From assembly GCA_910586775.1 (NCBI GenBank), contig CAJUJN010000009.1:23165-87164 (forward strand): a DNA stretch of 64,000 nucleotides, given 5' to 3'. The DNA comes from an uncultured Acetatifactor sp. (GTDB taxonomy: Bacteria > Bacillota > Clostridia > Lachnospirales > Lachnospiraceae). The notes below the pieces were generated by a model. It was given only the letters and a program-made list of their open reading frames with translations. It searched no databases and was not told the DNA's origin. Shown here in pieces: positions 23,106 to 31,977 of the stretch. The position numbers and the translations under genes are program-made. Positions within the stretch are counted from its first letter, which is position 1; every line of letters starts with the position of its first letter.

Positions 23106-24716
23106 TTATTCGTCGTAATTTAAGAATTCATGTTCAAAATCATCGTCATCGTCTTCCGCCATAAAGTTCCTGGGCTGAGCTTTCTGGGGATTTGCCGGCG
23201 CAGGCCTTGCAGGTCTGGAATTCTGCGGTGCGGCGCTTCTCTGGGCTGGTTCCGCTGTCCTTCCGGTTGCCTGGACTGTGCCCGCAGGCCTTCTGGCCCC
23301 CGGCTGCGCGCCCGCCTGTCCCCTGCCCTGCGCGCTTCCGGCAGAACTCTGGGACGTTCCCATAGGTCTGGGTCCCTCCGCACCGACAGGCCTGGGTTCC
23401 TGCATCGTCCTAACCGGACGCTGGCCCTGAGAAGCACCTGACTGCCTTGCACTCTGACTGCTTCCTGCCGGCCGCTGACCCTGAGATGTTCCCACAGGCC
23501 TTGCACCCTGGCCGCTCCCTGCGGGACGCTGACCCTGGGATGCCCCTGACGGCCTTGTACCCGTGCCCTGGCGGCTTCCTGCAAGACGCTGGCTCTGACT
23601 TTCCGTGCGCTCACCCTGTCCGTATCCTCTCTGACTCTGGCTGTATCCGGAACTTCTGGCTCCTGCAGGTCTCTCTGAAGCCCTGTCCTGTCCTGCCGCC
23701 CGCCCGGGTCTCTGTCCGCCTCTGTCTCCGGAGTTCTTCTTCCGCATCGTCTCTTTCTCTACTTCATCGAAATATGCGGAATCCATCATCTCCTTGACCT
23801 TGAATACCAGGAATGCAATGCCTGCAGCTGCAGCAACCAGCAGGAAAACCAGGATAATAATGATAATTTTCTGATTCTTTATCGTCTTTTCATCCGCTTC
23901 AATCACTTTACCGTTATCCTCCACACTCTTGAACAGCTTATCTATGGAGTATGCCTTGGGTTCCGTACCTGTGTAGTCAACCAGCAGCCAGGCACCGTCC
24001 TGCTGCAATGTATCGTAGGGCTTCGTCTCCGGCTCCGGATCTGTCGTGGGTGCAGGCTCTTCCGGCGCAGAAGGCGCTTCCGTCAGCGGAGTCAGCTCCC
24101 CTGCCAGAGTGACATAGTCATAGCGGATAAATCCTTCCACCTGTGTTTCCCCTGCCATGAAATTCACCTGATACCAGGTTCTTCCGTCAGCATCCGTGGC
24201 CTGCCCCGTGACTGTCAGCATAGTCTCCGCTGCAACTTCCGTAATGATCTGTCCTTCCGAAGATGCGCTGTCACGAATCTTTCCCGACTCGCCGGATACA
24301 GTGGCACTCACAGGATTTACAGCCATAATGTCCGCCGGGGACGCTGCGCCGCCCTCTCCGTTTCCGCTTTCTCCGCCCTCCGCAGGGGCACTTCCTTCCG
24401 AAACTTCCACCAGGTCGGAGCGAATATATCCCGTAATATCACCGTTCTTGACCTGGTACCAGGTATTGCCGTCTGCGCCCTGCACCTCACTGATGACGGT
24501 CAGGACCTTTCCGTTCTCGGCACCGCCTACCATCGCGCTGGAGGCGCTTGCTTCTTTCCTTATATTAGCCCCCTTGGGAGCGGTCACCTTAGCTTGGGAC
24601 TCCGCATGGCTCACCAGCGACGCCTGCATAAATCCCCAGCCGAATATTCCCAATCCCAATATCAGCACAATCACGCCTGTCAGAAGCCTGTTTCTTATCC
24701 TTTCTGCCTTTTTCAT
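23106..24716 (-). CDS. Membrane protein with two SH3b domains and Gln/Gly/Arg-rich tail
   Basis: A 536-residue protein. The ATG at 24716 (MKKAERIRNRLL) has GAGGAG upstream. A signal/membrane helix lies at residues about 10-35. Two SH3-type domains follow (KGANIRKEASASSAMVG ... YIRSDLVEV, and GKIRDSASSEGQII ... GFIRYDYVTL). A proline-rich linker leads to a second membrane helix near residue 285 (IIIIILVFLLVAAAAGIAFLVF). The cytoplasmic tail is low complexity with repeated SQGQRPAG/SGQGARPVG units and an acidic end EDDDDDFEHEF. The SH3b part probably contacts peptidoglycan; the tail resembles a disordered, cationic scaffold. It follows the zinc-ribbon protein by 20 bp. Confidence 0.85.
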   Translation of the reverse strand: MKKAERIRNRLLTGVIVLILGLGIFGWGFMQASLVSHAESQAKVTAPKGANIRKEASASSAMVGGAENGKVLTVISEVQGADGNTWYQVKNGDITGYIRSDLVEVSEGSAPAEGGESGNGEGGAASPADIMAVNPVSATVSGESGKIRDSASSEGQIITEVAAETMLTVTGQATDADGRTWYQVNFMAGETQVEGFIRYDYVTLAGELTPLTEAPSAPEEPAPTTDPEPETKPYDTLQQDGAWLLVDYTGTEPKAYSIDKLFKSVEDNGKVIEADEKTIKNQKIIIIILVFLLVAAAAGIAFLVFKVKEMMDSAYFDEVEKETMRKKNSGDRGGQRPGRAAGQDRASERPAGARSSGYSQSQRGYGQGERTESQSQRLAGSRQGTGTRPSGASQGQRPAGSGQGARPVGTSQGQRPAGSSQSARQSGASQGQRPVRTMQEPRPVGAEGPRPMGTSQSSAGSAQGRGQAGAQPGARRPAGTVQATGRTAEPAQRSAAPQNSRPARPAPANPQKAQPRNFMAEDDDDDFEHEFLNYDE

Positions 24717-24736
24717 TAGGTCTCCTCTCGTTGTTC

Positions 24737-25165
24737 TCAATTATCCCTTGTAAATCGTCTCTGCCCTTCTTCAGACTTCTGTTCCAGGCCAAATCCGCGC
24801 GCATTCCTGTTCATCAGCTCCCTCTGCTTTTCCTCCAGGTTGCGGTGTACCTTGATCTCGCATTCAGGACAGTACTGTCCGGAACGAAGCTGCTTGCCGC
24901 ACAGCTCACAGCGTATAAATACATTGGAGCCCTCCGCAATCTCCAGTCTGCCGTCCTTCAGCAGGCGTCTGATTGTACGTTGCGACACTCCCACAGCTTC
25001 TTCAATCTGTGCAGCCGTTGCTCCCTTATGCTCCTCGATATAACCTCTCACCTTTCCATAATCATCAAAATCCACTGCACCACAGTCCTCACAATGATAC
25101 TCACCTACCCCTTTAAAGATCATGACACCACCGCATTCTTTACATACACGGGGTATATTATACAT
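24737..25165 (-). CDS. Zinc-ribbon helix-turn-helix protein
   Basis: A 142-residue protein starting at the ATG 25165 (MYNIPRVCKECGGVM). An N-terminal zinc ribbon (CKEC ... CEDC) is followed by a helix-turn-helix (AAQIEEAVGVSQRTIRRLLKD, then GRLEI) and a second ribbon (CELCGKQLRSGQYCPEC). The tail is charged. The order ribbon, HTH with GRLE, ribbon resembles YvyF-type proteins near flagellar genes in other Firmicutes, but no flagellar gene is present here. It is likely co-transcribed with the SH3b membrane protein downstream. Regulator or adaptor role is inference. Confidence 0.82.
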   Translation of the reverse strand: MYNIPRVCKECGGVMIFKGVGEYHCEDCGAVDFDDYGKVRGYIEEHKGATAAQIEEAVGVSQRTIRRLLKDGRLEIAEGSNVFIRCELCGKQLRSGQYCPECEIKVHRNLEEKQRELMNRNARGFGLEQKSEEGQRRFTRDN

Positions 25166-25236
25166 ATCCAATGCTCCCAGCCCATTCACAGGCAACACCT
25201 CCGATCTCTTTCGCTTATTACAAAAATACGCATTTC

Positions 25237-26514
25237 CTAAACTTCATCAATTGCTTTACCGATATCATGACGCATGTAACGGTTGTCAAAAGTCACCCAC
25301 TCCGCCGCCTCATATGCCTTCGAGCGGGCTTCCTTCAGAGTACTGCCCTTGGCTGTCACCCCCAACACGCGCCCTCCGTTGGTCACGATTTGTCCCGCAT
25401 CATCAAGCCTGCTTCCCGCATGGAAGCAATAATAGTCGTCTTTCCCCTCGAAATGCTCCAGTCCGCTGATACGGAAGCCTTTTTTATAAGAAACCGGATA
25501 TCCGTCCGATGCAAGCACCACACAGACAGCCGCATTATCTTCGAATTTCAGTTCAATTTTATCTAATGTACCGTCGATACAGGCATCCACCACATCCATC
25601 AAATCATTCTGCATCCTGCAGAGTACCACCTGGGCCTCCGGGTCGCCGAATCTGGCGTTGTACTCCAACACCTTCGGGCCTTCCGGCGTCAGCATCAGGC
25701 CGAAGAAGATGACCCCCTTGAATTCCCTGCCCTCCGCCGCCATGGCATCCACCGTGGGCTGATAGATATTCTTCCGGCAGAACGCATCGATTTCCGGCGT
25801 GTAGAAGGGGCTGGGTGAAAAGCATCCCATACCGCCCGTATTCGGCCCCTTATCCCCATCATGAGCACGTTTGTGGTCCTGGGCGGAAGTCATGGTCTTC
25901 ACCGTCCTGCCATCCACGAAAGCAAGCACGGATACCTCTCTGCCGGTCAGGAATTCCTCCACCACCAGCACATCCCCGGCGCTTCCGAAATGTTTATCCT
26001 GCATGATCTCTTTCACGCCGGCCCGGGCTTCTTCCAGAGTATTGCAGATAAGCACGCCCTTGCCCAGAGCCAGTCCGTCTGCCTTTAACACCACGGGCAT
26101 TCTGGCATTTTCCAGATATGCCAACGCTTTCTCCGGAGCATCAAAGTTCTCATAGGCGGCCGTGGGAATCCCGTACTTTTTCATCAGGTCCTTGGAAAAG
26201 GCTTTGCTGCCCTCCAGAATAGCGGCATTTTTCCTGGGTCCGAACACTCTGAACCCCTCTGCCTCCAATACATTCACCAACCCGGCCGCCAGAGGGTCAT
26301 CTGGTGCCACAAATACCAGATCCACTGCCTTCTCTCTCGCATACCCGACGATTTTGTCAAATTCCATCACACCGATGGAAGGCTCACACTCCGCAATCTG
26401 CGCTATTCCCGCATTGCCGGGAACACAGTAAAGCCCGTCAACCCTTTTGCTCTTCTTCAGGCTGACCGCGATTGCGTGCTCCCGCCCGCCGCCGCCTATG
26501 ATCAAAACTTTCAT
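25237..26514 (-). CDS. purD: Phosphoribosylamine-glycine ligase
   Basis: A 425-residue ATP-grasp enzyme that joins glycine to phosphoribosylamine, step 2 of purine synthesis. N-terminal MKVLIIGGGGREHAIA is the family signature, followed by LVFVAPDDPLAAG, ATP-grasp motifs (VLKADGLALGKGV, VVEEFLTGREVS), and the conserved HKRAHDGDKGPNTGGMG. The C-terminal part includes EYNARFGDPEAQV. ATG at 26514. Last gene of the purE-purM-purN-purD cluster. Confidence 0.98.
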   Translation of the reverse strand: MKVLIIGGGGREHAIAVSLKKSKRVDGLYCVPGNAGIAQIAECEPSIGVMEFDKIVGYAREKAVDLVFVAPDDPLAAGLVNVLEAEGFRVFGPRKNAAILEGSKAFSKDLMKKYGIPTAAYENFDAPEKALAYLENARMPVVLKADGLALGKGVLICNTLEEARAGVKEIMQDKHFGSAGDVLVVEEFLTGREVSVLAFVDGRTVKTMTSAQDHKRAHDGDKGPNTGGMGCFSPSPFYTPEIDAFCRKNIYQPTVDAMAAEGREFKGVIFFGLMLTPEGPKVLEYNARFGDPEAQVVLCRMQNDLMDVVDACIDGTLDKIELKFEDNAAVCVVLASDGYPVSYKKGFRISGLEHFEGKDDYYCFHAGSRLDDAGQIVTNGGRVLGVTAKGSTLKEARSKAYEAAEWVTFDNRYMRHDIGKAIDEV

Positions 26515-26629
26515 GCTGTCACCTCTTTTTTATTTTCTGTCTCCATATGACTGCTGCTCCGGCGAAATCCGCCGGACACACGCTTCCCCGCCGTTCATTG
26601 GTCATGCGGCATTCGTCAGCAGCTTTCCG

Positions 26630-27268
26630 TTATCTGTCGCCCCTCTGGCGGACTACAACCTTATCTTCAACCACGGCAATCCTACCGTTTGCAATATCAT
26701 CAATGGCCTTCGGAAGCAGTATCCACTCCGCCTGCTCCATCACACGGCGCTGCAGTATCTCCGGAGTATCGTTTTCCTCCACATACACTGCCTTCTGCGC
26801 TATGATAGGCCCCTCATCCATGCCTTCATTGACAAAATGCACCGTAGCTCCCGTCACCTTTACGCCCCTCTCCAGCACCTTCTCATGTACCTTCAGTCCG
26901 TAATACCCCACTCCGCAGAAAGAGGGAATCAGGGACGGATGAATATTCACAATCCGATTGGAAAAATCCGCCACCATCTGAGGCGGAATCCGCACCAGGA
27001 ATCCGGCCAGCACCACCAGGTCCGGTGCCAGCTCGCGCATCTTTGCCGCAAAAGCCTCGTTAAAGGTCTCTCTGTCCGGATAGTTTTTGGGGGATATGAC
27101 GATTCCCGGAATTTTGTGGGACGCAGCCCGCTCCAGGGCTCTGGCTTTTATATTGTTGCTGATGACGGCAATAATCTCTGTCCCCGTGATTCTGCCCTGC
27201 TCCGCCGCATCCAGAATTGCCTGGAGATTCGTGCCGCCGCCGGACACGCACACTACGATTTTCAACAT
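26630..27268 (-). CDS. purN: Phosphoribosylglycinamide formyltransferase
   Basis: A 212-residue enzyme that transfers a formyl group from 10-formyl-THF to GAR, step 3 of purine synthesis. Motifs: N-terminal VCVSGGGTNLQAILDA, the catalytic NIHPSLIPSF with Asn and His, and GATVHFVNEGMDEGPI with the catalytic Asp. Its start overlaps the end of purM by 7 nt, so the two are translationally coupled. Confidence 0.98.
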   Translation of the reverse strand: MLKIVVCVSGGGTNLQAILDAAEQGRITGTEIIAVISNNIKARALERAASHKIPGIVISPKNYPDRETFNEAFAAKMRELAPDLVVLAGFLVRIPPQMVADFSNRIVNIHPSLIPSFCGVGYYGLKVHEKVLERGVKVTGATVHFVNEGMDEGPIIAQKAVYVEENDTPEILQRRVMEQAEWILLPKAIDDIANGRIAVVEDKVVVRQRGDR

Positions 27269-28287
27269 ATATCAACTCCCTTTTCACCGGCTTTGCAGGA
27301 GCCTGCCACATAGGGAACCTCCCCTGCCCTGCGGATTGCTTCCATAGTTATATCGGCATCTTCCGGCGAAACGGCCAGTACCATTCCAAGTCCCATGTTG
27401 TAAGTATTGTACATGACATGCTCCTCAATGTCCCCCTTATTCTGCAGCAGTCTGAAAATCGGAGGCACTTCATAGCTGTCCTTCTTCACTTCCGCGCGGA
27501 TTCCTTCCGGAAGCATCCGGGGAATATTCTCATAGAAGCCGCCGCCGGTAATATGGCTGGCACCCTTGACCTTCACGCCTGCATCCTTGATGGATTTCAA
27601 CGCTTTTACGTATATCTTTGTGGGCGTCAGCAGGGTCTCTCCCAGAGTGGCACCCAACTCCTCATAGTAAGTGTCCAGGCTCTCTTTCGTCATCTCGAAC
27701 ACCTTGCGCACCAGGGAAAAACCGTTGGAATGTACGCCGGAGGATGCCATACCGATGAGGACATCTCCGTCCTGGATATGCTCGCCTGTAATCAGCTCCT
27801 TTTCATCCGCAATACCGACGGAAAATCCCGCCAGGTCGTACTCTTCCTCCGGCATCAGGCCCGGATGCTCCGCCGTCTCGCCGCCCACCAGGGCTGCGCC
27901 TGCCTGCCTGCAGCCTTCTGCAACACCTTTGACAATCTCAGCGATTTTCTCGGGAATATTCCTGCCGCAGGCTATATAGTCCAGGAAAAACAGCGGCTCG
28001 CCTCCGGCGCAGGCCACATCGTTCACGCACATGGCCACACAGTCGATTCCCACCGTATCATGCCTGTCCATCAAAAACGCCAGTTTCAGCTTGGTGCCCA
28101 CGCCGTCCGTGCCTGACAGCAGCACAGGGTTTTCCATTCCTTTCAACGCCGCTGCAGAAAAAGCGCCTGAAAACCCGCCTATGCCGCCCAGAACCTCGGG
28201 ACGCATTGTCCCTTTCACATATTCCTTCATCAGTTCCACGGATTTGTATCCCGCTTCGATATCCACACCCGCTTTTCTGTAATCCAT
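27262..28287 (-). CDS. purM: Phosphoribosylformylglycinamidine cyclo-ligase
   Basis: A 341-residue AIR synthetase, step 5 of purine synthesis. Motifs include LLSGTDGVGTKLKLAF, DCVAMCVNDVACAGGEPLFF, and ALVGGETAEHPGLM, then ASSGVHSNGFSLVR and HITGGGFYENIPRML. ATG at 28287. Between purE (107 bp upstream) and purN (overlapping). Confidence 0.98.
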   Translation of the reverse strand: MDYRKAGVDIEAGYKSVELMKEYVKGTMRPEVLGGIGGFSGAFSAAALKGMENPVLLSGTDGVGTKLKLAFLMDRHDTVGIDCVAMCVNDVACAGGEPLFFLDYIACGRNIPEKIAEIVKGVAEGCRQAGAALVGGETAEHPGLMPEEEYDLAGFSVGIADEKELITGEHIQDGDVLIGMASSGVHSNGFSLVRKVFEMTKESLDTYYEELGATLGETLLTPTKIYVKALKSIKDAGVKVKGASHITGGGFYENIPRMLPEGIRAEVKKDSYEVPPIFRLLQNKGDIEEHVMYNTYNMGLGMVLAVSPEDADITMEAIRRAGEVPYVAGSCKAGEKGVDIC

Positions 28288-28394
28288 TTTTCATCCCTAT
28301 CTGCACGTTGCATCGTGCACCCCGCCTGTAAAGCTCTTCCCGAAATCTTTCTGCGGGAAAAACAGCTGAATATGCTTATTTTCCAGCTGTCTGT

Positions 28395-28934
28395 CTAACC
28401 CTTTTTCTGACTCTCCAGATATGCCTTATAGCCTTCCCTCTGCAGTCTGGCGTCCTTCTGTTCCACCTGCTCCTTCAGCTTTGCGCTGTAATGTTTCAGC
28501 TTCTCCAGCAGTTCCGGGTCGGAAGTTGCCAGAATCTTCGCCGCCAGAAGCCCTGCGTTGGCTCCGCCGTTAATGGCCACCGTAGCCACCGGAATGCCGG
28601 AGGGCATCTGCACGATGGAGTACAGGGAATCCCTTCCTCCAAGGGAGGTTGTATGCATGGGAATCCCAATGACAGGCATGGGGAAAATCGCTGCGCACAT
28701 GCCGGGCAGATGCGCTGCCATGCCCGCTCCTGCTATAATGACCTTAAAGCCCTTTTCCTCCGCTTTTTTCGCATATTCAAAGAATACGTCCGGCTCCCTG
28801 TGGGCGCTGATGATTGCCATCTCATAAGGAATGCCCAGTTCCTCCAGGATATCTGCCGCCTTTGCCATCACCGGCATATCCGAGTCGCTCCCCATCACAA
28901 TGCCGACACGCGGCATGCCATCTGTTCTTTCCAT
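28395..28934 (-). CDS. purE: 5-(carboxyamino)imidazole ribonucleotide mutase
   Basis: A 179-residue class I PurE. Motifs: GIVMGSDSDMPVM, ISAHREPDVFFEY (the catalytic His), AGAGMAAHLPGM, and PVIGIPMHTTSLGGRDSL. ATG at 28934 with AGGAGG upstream. It leads the purE-purM-purN-purD series; no purK is nearby. The C-terminal 25 residues (QVEQKDARLQREGYKAYL) extend the usual core. Confidence 0.97.
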   Translation of the reverse strand: MERTDGMPRVGIVMGSDSDMPVMAKAADILEELGIPYEMAIISAHREPDVFFEYAKKAEEKGFKVIIAGAGMAAHLPGMCAAIFPMPVIGIPMHTTSLGGRDSLYSIVQMPSGIPVATVAINGGANAGLLAAKILATSDPELLEKLKHYSAKLKEQVEQKDARLQREGYKAYLESQKKG

Positions 28935-28993
28935 ACTTTCCTCCTAATTAAGTCGCTGCGCGACGGCACTGTTTTTCTGCTTCTTCTTCCAGT

Positions 28994-30325
28994 TTACAGG
29001 ATTACATGTCTGTATGCAACCATTATTTTCCAAAAGATGTCCCTTGTATTGATTCTGAGACATTCCTCGAACGCCTCCCGGAATGAGGAGCCTGTCTCCG
29101 GCACCGGAAAAACAGCGCAGGCAAATCCTGTCTTCTCCGGAATGTACTCCTTCTGCAGTTCTTCCGCTCTGGAGCAGTACTCCGCCCAGATACGGTTCTG
29201 CTCCTCCGTAAGCCGATATGCTTCCTTCTTCACAATCGGTTGAAAATCCACCTCGCCGAAGGTCGCCAGCACCGCAGAGCCTGCATAACCGGCCGCATCC
29301 TTTTTGTATTTTTCCCAGGCGGCGCGATTTGCCTCCAGCTTCCGGTTCATATAATTCCGGTCCAGAAAAAGCGCCCTGTCATCTCTATGGTCATAGTCAT
29401 ACTGCGGGTTGGGATTGCTGCCATGAAAACCGTTCTTCTCCATGCCCCGGTTATCCAGCATGCTGTATGCAGAGCGGAAAATGACAGGCTTGAACCCCTG
29501 CCCTGCAAAATCTTCAACGGCCCGCCGTATCATACGCTCAAAGCCAATAGGATAATGCAGCCCCACCGTTGCCTTTTCCGCCAGGCTCTTATTCGCTGCC
29601 TCAAAATCCATACGGCAGCTTTCTGTAAGCTTATCCGCCATGGCTGCCACAGTCTCCTCCGGAAGCTTTGCCAGAAACCCGGCCGTCTTCAGGTCGCTTT
29701 CGCTGACGTACTCTCCGTATGCATACAGAAACCTCACATCCGTCAAATCGCTGTCCATGAGCACCCGGGCCGCAAAACAGCCCTCCGGGCTGACGCTCTC
29801 CTGAATCCTGCGCAGCGCCGCATCTTCCGCGTAATCGTTTACAAACCAGTATAGCTTCCTGCGGATGTCCTCCCGAGAAGGCATCTGCCCCTCCTCCGCC
29901 CCATAGGTAAATGCCGTGTAGATCTCCACAAACAGCTCCATGCGGATCACCAGTTCCTCCAGCCTCCCCTCATGGACAAAGCCGATCAGGCTTCGCAGTT
30001 CCGTATATAGAAAACATAATTCCGCGCCATACGTCTCCCCCAGCCGTGCTGCCGCATAAGCCGGGTCTGCATAGCTTTCGGCATAATGCTCCGGCAGGAT
30101 ATCGGCATACAGGCGCAGATTTCTGCTCTCCAGTTCCTCCAACGGTGCATTCTGCATCCCGCCCTGCTCCAGGAAACAGCGGGTATCCTCAATCATCAAC
30201 AGGAAATCCGCGCAAAAGGCAAAATATCTCTCCAGTCCCTCATTGCCGAAATGCTCTCCCCGTATTTCCCGGATTCTGTCTGTCACCAATTCATAGCGCT
30301 CTTTCAATATCTCCGCACCGTTCAC
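28994..30325 (-). CDS. Uncharacterised protein, possibly M29-like aminopeptidase
   Basis: A 443-residue soluble protein. The start is taken as the GTG at 30325, which overlaps the stop of the upstream gene (GTGA) and has GGGAGGG 8 nt before it; a frame extension to 30364 lacks support. It is largely helical in the first 250 residues (YFAFCADFLLMIEDTRCFLE), then has YDYDHRDDRALFLDRNYMN and VLATFGEVDFQP. Annotated relatives in Lachnospiraceae are sometimes called leucyl aminopeptidases, but I cannot locate the M29 metal ligands with certainty. Function left open. Confidence 0.75.
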   Translation of the reverse strand: MNGAEILKERYELVTDRIREIRGEHFGNEGLERYFAFCADFLLMIEDTRCFLEQGGMQNAPLEELESRNLRLYADILPEHYAESYADPAYAAARLGETYGAELCFLYTELRSLIGFVHEGRLEELVIRMELFVEIYTAFTYGAEEGQMPSREDIRRKLYWFVNDYAEDAALRRIQESVSPEGCFAARVLMDSDLTDVRFLYAYGEYVSESDLKTAGFLAKLPEETVAAMADKLTESCRMDFEAANKSLAEKATVGLHYPIGFERMIRRAVEDFAGQGFKPVIFRSAYSMLDNRGMEKNGFHGSNPNPQYDYDHRDDRALFLDRNYMNRKLEANRAAWEKYKKDAAGYAGSAVLATFGEVDFQPIVKKEAYRLTEEQNRIWAEYCSRAEELQKEYIPEKTGFACAVFPVPETGSSFREAFEECLRINTRDIFWKIMVAYRHVIL

Positions 30326-30645
30326 CGCAGATACCCTCCCATGTACAAGATCAGCCCGATACACGCAAGAGAAGCCCCGTTCAGCAGGATTCCGGCCACC
30401 GGGACAGGCTTGTAATAATTTTTATTCAGTACCGTCACAATCCCCATTACCAACCCTGCCAGGGAATAGAACAGCGCAAACAGCGCGGTAAAGCCGTAAC
30501 CTGTCTTTGCTACGCCGCCGGTTTGGTAAGCGCCAAATATCACGATGCCCAAAGACACCAGGCTGATAATCCCCAGAATCACAGCCATCCAGGCCCTGTG
30601 GGAGCCCTTCTTGTCCGTAAAAATATATCCTCTTCTTTTTCCCAT
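30322..30645 (-). CDS. DUF6142-type small membrane protein
   Basis: A 107-residue membrane protein. Start at 30645 (MGKRRGYIFTDKKGSHRAW). Three hydrophobic helices are visible: residues about 20-41 (AVILGIISLVSLGIVIFGAY), 53-72 (FTALFALFYSLAGLVMGIV), and 85-103. The layout and the K-G-Y-x-F-T start fit the DUF6142 family of Lachnospiraceae. Function unknown. Its last codons provide the ribosome site for the overlapping gene downstream. Confidence 0.82.
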   Translation of the reverse strand: MGKRRGYIFTDKKGSHRAWMAVILGIISLVSLGIVIFGAYQTGGVAKTGYGFTALFALFYSLAGLVMGIVTVLNKNYYKPVPVAGILLNGASLACIGLILYMGGYLR

Positions 30646-30696
30646 ATTTAATCTAAAAGGCACTCCCCTCAGGAAATGCCCGCCCGTTTCTCCTCT

Positions 30697-30849
30697 TTAA
30701 AATAAAATCCTGGATTTGCCCGCAATTAATTTCGCCCCGGCAATAATCAGCAAAATTCCTGTCGCAGCTCCCACCACCAGGGTAATGACGCCCAGGACAA
30801 TGTTGGTTGTTCCCGCTCCCTTCATTACCTTGTACACTTTCTCCTCCAT
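30697..30849 (-). CDS. 50-residue membrane peptide
   Basis: Encodes MEEKVYKVMKGAGTTNIVLG then a hydrophobic stretch VITLVVGAATGILLIIAGAK and LIAGKSRILF. The ATG at 30849 has GGGAGCGGAGG immediately upstream. A single membrane helix with Gly-rich faces. It sits 47 bp upstream of the DUF6142 gene on the same strand and about 70 bp downstream of pyrE, so probably co-transcribed. Function unknown. Confidence 0.7.
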   Translation of the reverse strand: MEEKVYKVMKGAGTTNIVLGVITLVVGAATGILLIIAGAKLIAGKSRILF

Positions 30850-30919
30850 GCCTCCGCTCCCTTCCTGCTTTTTACGTGCTGCCGCATCCTGCCGCAGAAG
30901 TTCCTATGGCCGTATCCGC

Positions 30920-31594
30920 CTATGCTCCGTATATCTTATAGTATTCGTCCAATGATGCTTTCAATTCATCATTGATATAAATTTGTCCCTTGTAGGGCCT
31001 GTTATACAGATATTCAATCACATCCTGCATGGTTATGATGGCGTGCGCCTCAAAACCGTAGCCTGCACGAATCTCCTCCAGAGCGCTCACATTTCCTCCC
31101 GGTCCCTTCTCCATGCGGTTCAGAGACACCATCAGTCCTTTGATCTCCACCTTCGCCTGAGCCATGATGATGGGAAAAGTCTCTTCAATGGACTTGCCGG
31201 AAGTCGTCACATCTTCGATGATGACCACCCTGTCTCCGTCCCGGAGCCTGCTTCCCAACAGAATCCCTGTATCTCCGTGGTCCTTGACTTCCTTGCGGTT
31301 GGAACAGTAACGGACCTCACGCCCGTACAATTCGCTGTATGCAATGGCGGCCGCCACGCTTAAGGGAATTCCCTTATACGCCGGCCCGAACAATACGTCA
31401 AAATCATCTCCGTAATTATCATGAATTGCTTTTGCGTAGTACTCTCCCAGCTTCTTAAGCTGTCCGCCGGTCACATAAGAGCCCGCATTCATAAAAAAAG
31501 GAGATTTCCTGCCGCTTTTTAGCGTAAACTCTCCGAATTTCAGTGCCTTGCTGTCCACCATAAATTCAATAAATTCCTGTTTATACTGTTCCAT
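30920..31594 (-). CDS. pyrE: Orotate phosphoribosyltransferase
   Basis: A 224-residue enzyme converting orotate and PRPP to OMP in pyrimidine synthesis. Motifs: KFGEFTLKSGRKSPFFMNAG, LFGPAYKGIPLSVA, YCSNRKEVKDHGD, and the PRPP loop VVIIEDVTTSGKSI. ATG at 31594. The promoter at 31649 reads into it. Other pyr genes are not in the window. Confidence 0.97.
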   Translation of the reverse strand: MEQYKQEFIEFMVDSKALKFGEFTLKSGRKSPFFMNAGSYVTGGQLKKLGEYYAKAIHDNYGDDFDVLFGPAYKGIPLSVAAAIAYSELYGREVRYCSNRKEVKDHGDTGILLGSRLRDGDRVVIIEDVTTSGKSIEETFPIIMAQAKVEIKGLMVSLNRMEKGPGGNVSALEEIRAGYGFEAHAIITMQDVIEYLYNRPYKGQIYINDELKASLDEYYKIYGA

Positions 31595-31648
31595 CTGCGC
31601 TGTCTTCTCCTTATTTTTCTTTCCGTTTTTGCGTAACCGCCTGTCAGT

Positions 31649-31677
31649 ATTTTATCATATTTTCCATCCAGATTCAA
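31649..31677 (-). promoter_or_regulatory. Promoter of pyrE
   Basis: Minus strand: TTGAAT (31672-31677), 17-bp spacer, TAAAAT (31649-31654), about 55 bp upstream of the pyrE start. Confidence 0.7.
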
Positions 31678-31797
31678 CCATTTATGCTTAATCAGCCATA
31701 AAGATTTGCTTCGCAGGCCCGTGGTTCCAGGACCGTCCAAAGGCAGGCATTCCTATAATGTATACCCATAAACACAAATAATTGCCGGTCTGCACAG

Positions 31798-31862
31798 TAT
31801 AACGAGTGAACGCATCAGCAATCCAGAGCCGAATGCGGCAATTAAATGCGTTCACGAGTATA
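31798..31862 (+). repeat. 65-bp dispersed hairpin repeat, copy 1
   Basis: Begins TATAACGAGTGAACGCAT and ends ATGCGTTCACGAGTATA, forming a stem. It shares layout and most bases with 47749-47813 (reverse strand) and 56782-56842, including an internal GCAAT. It lies between pyrE and the LysR gene, immediately before the second copy of the 99-bp element. Confidence 0.75.
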
Positions 31863-31869
31863 AAAAGCC

Positions 31870-31967
31870 GGGACTGTCGGGAAACGGCCGCATCTCCTTA
31901 GTATATGCTGTGGTACATTGAGAACCGACATCATATATCGTATGGAATGCTATTTCCCCACAGTTCC
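31870..31967 (-). repeat. 98-bp dispersed repeat with terminal inverted repeats, copy 2
   Basis: Reverse-strand counterpart of 19112-19210. Ends GGGACTGTCGGGAAA and ATTTCCCCACAGTTCC. Non-coding, between pyrE and the LysR regulator, abutting the LysR stop. Confidence 0.82.
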
Positions 31968-31977
31968 AGCCTTCCGG

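Noticed and set aside
28935..28993. Purine riboswitch before purE, and before purA at 34274-34330
   Set aside because: The gaps are too short or lack the paired P1-P2-P3 architecture; only ribosome sites and small hairpins were seen.
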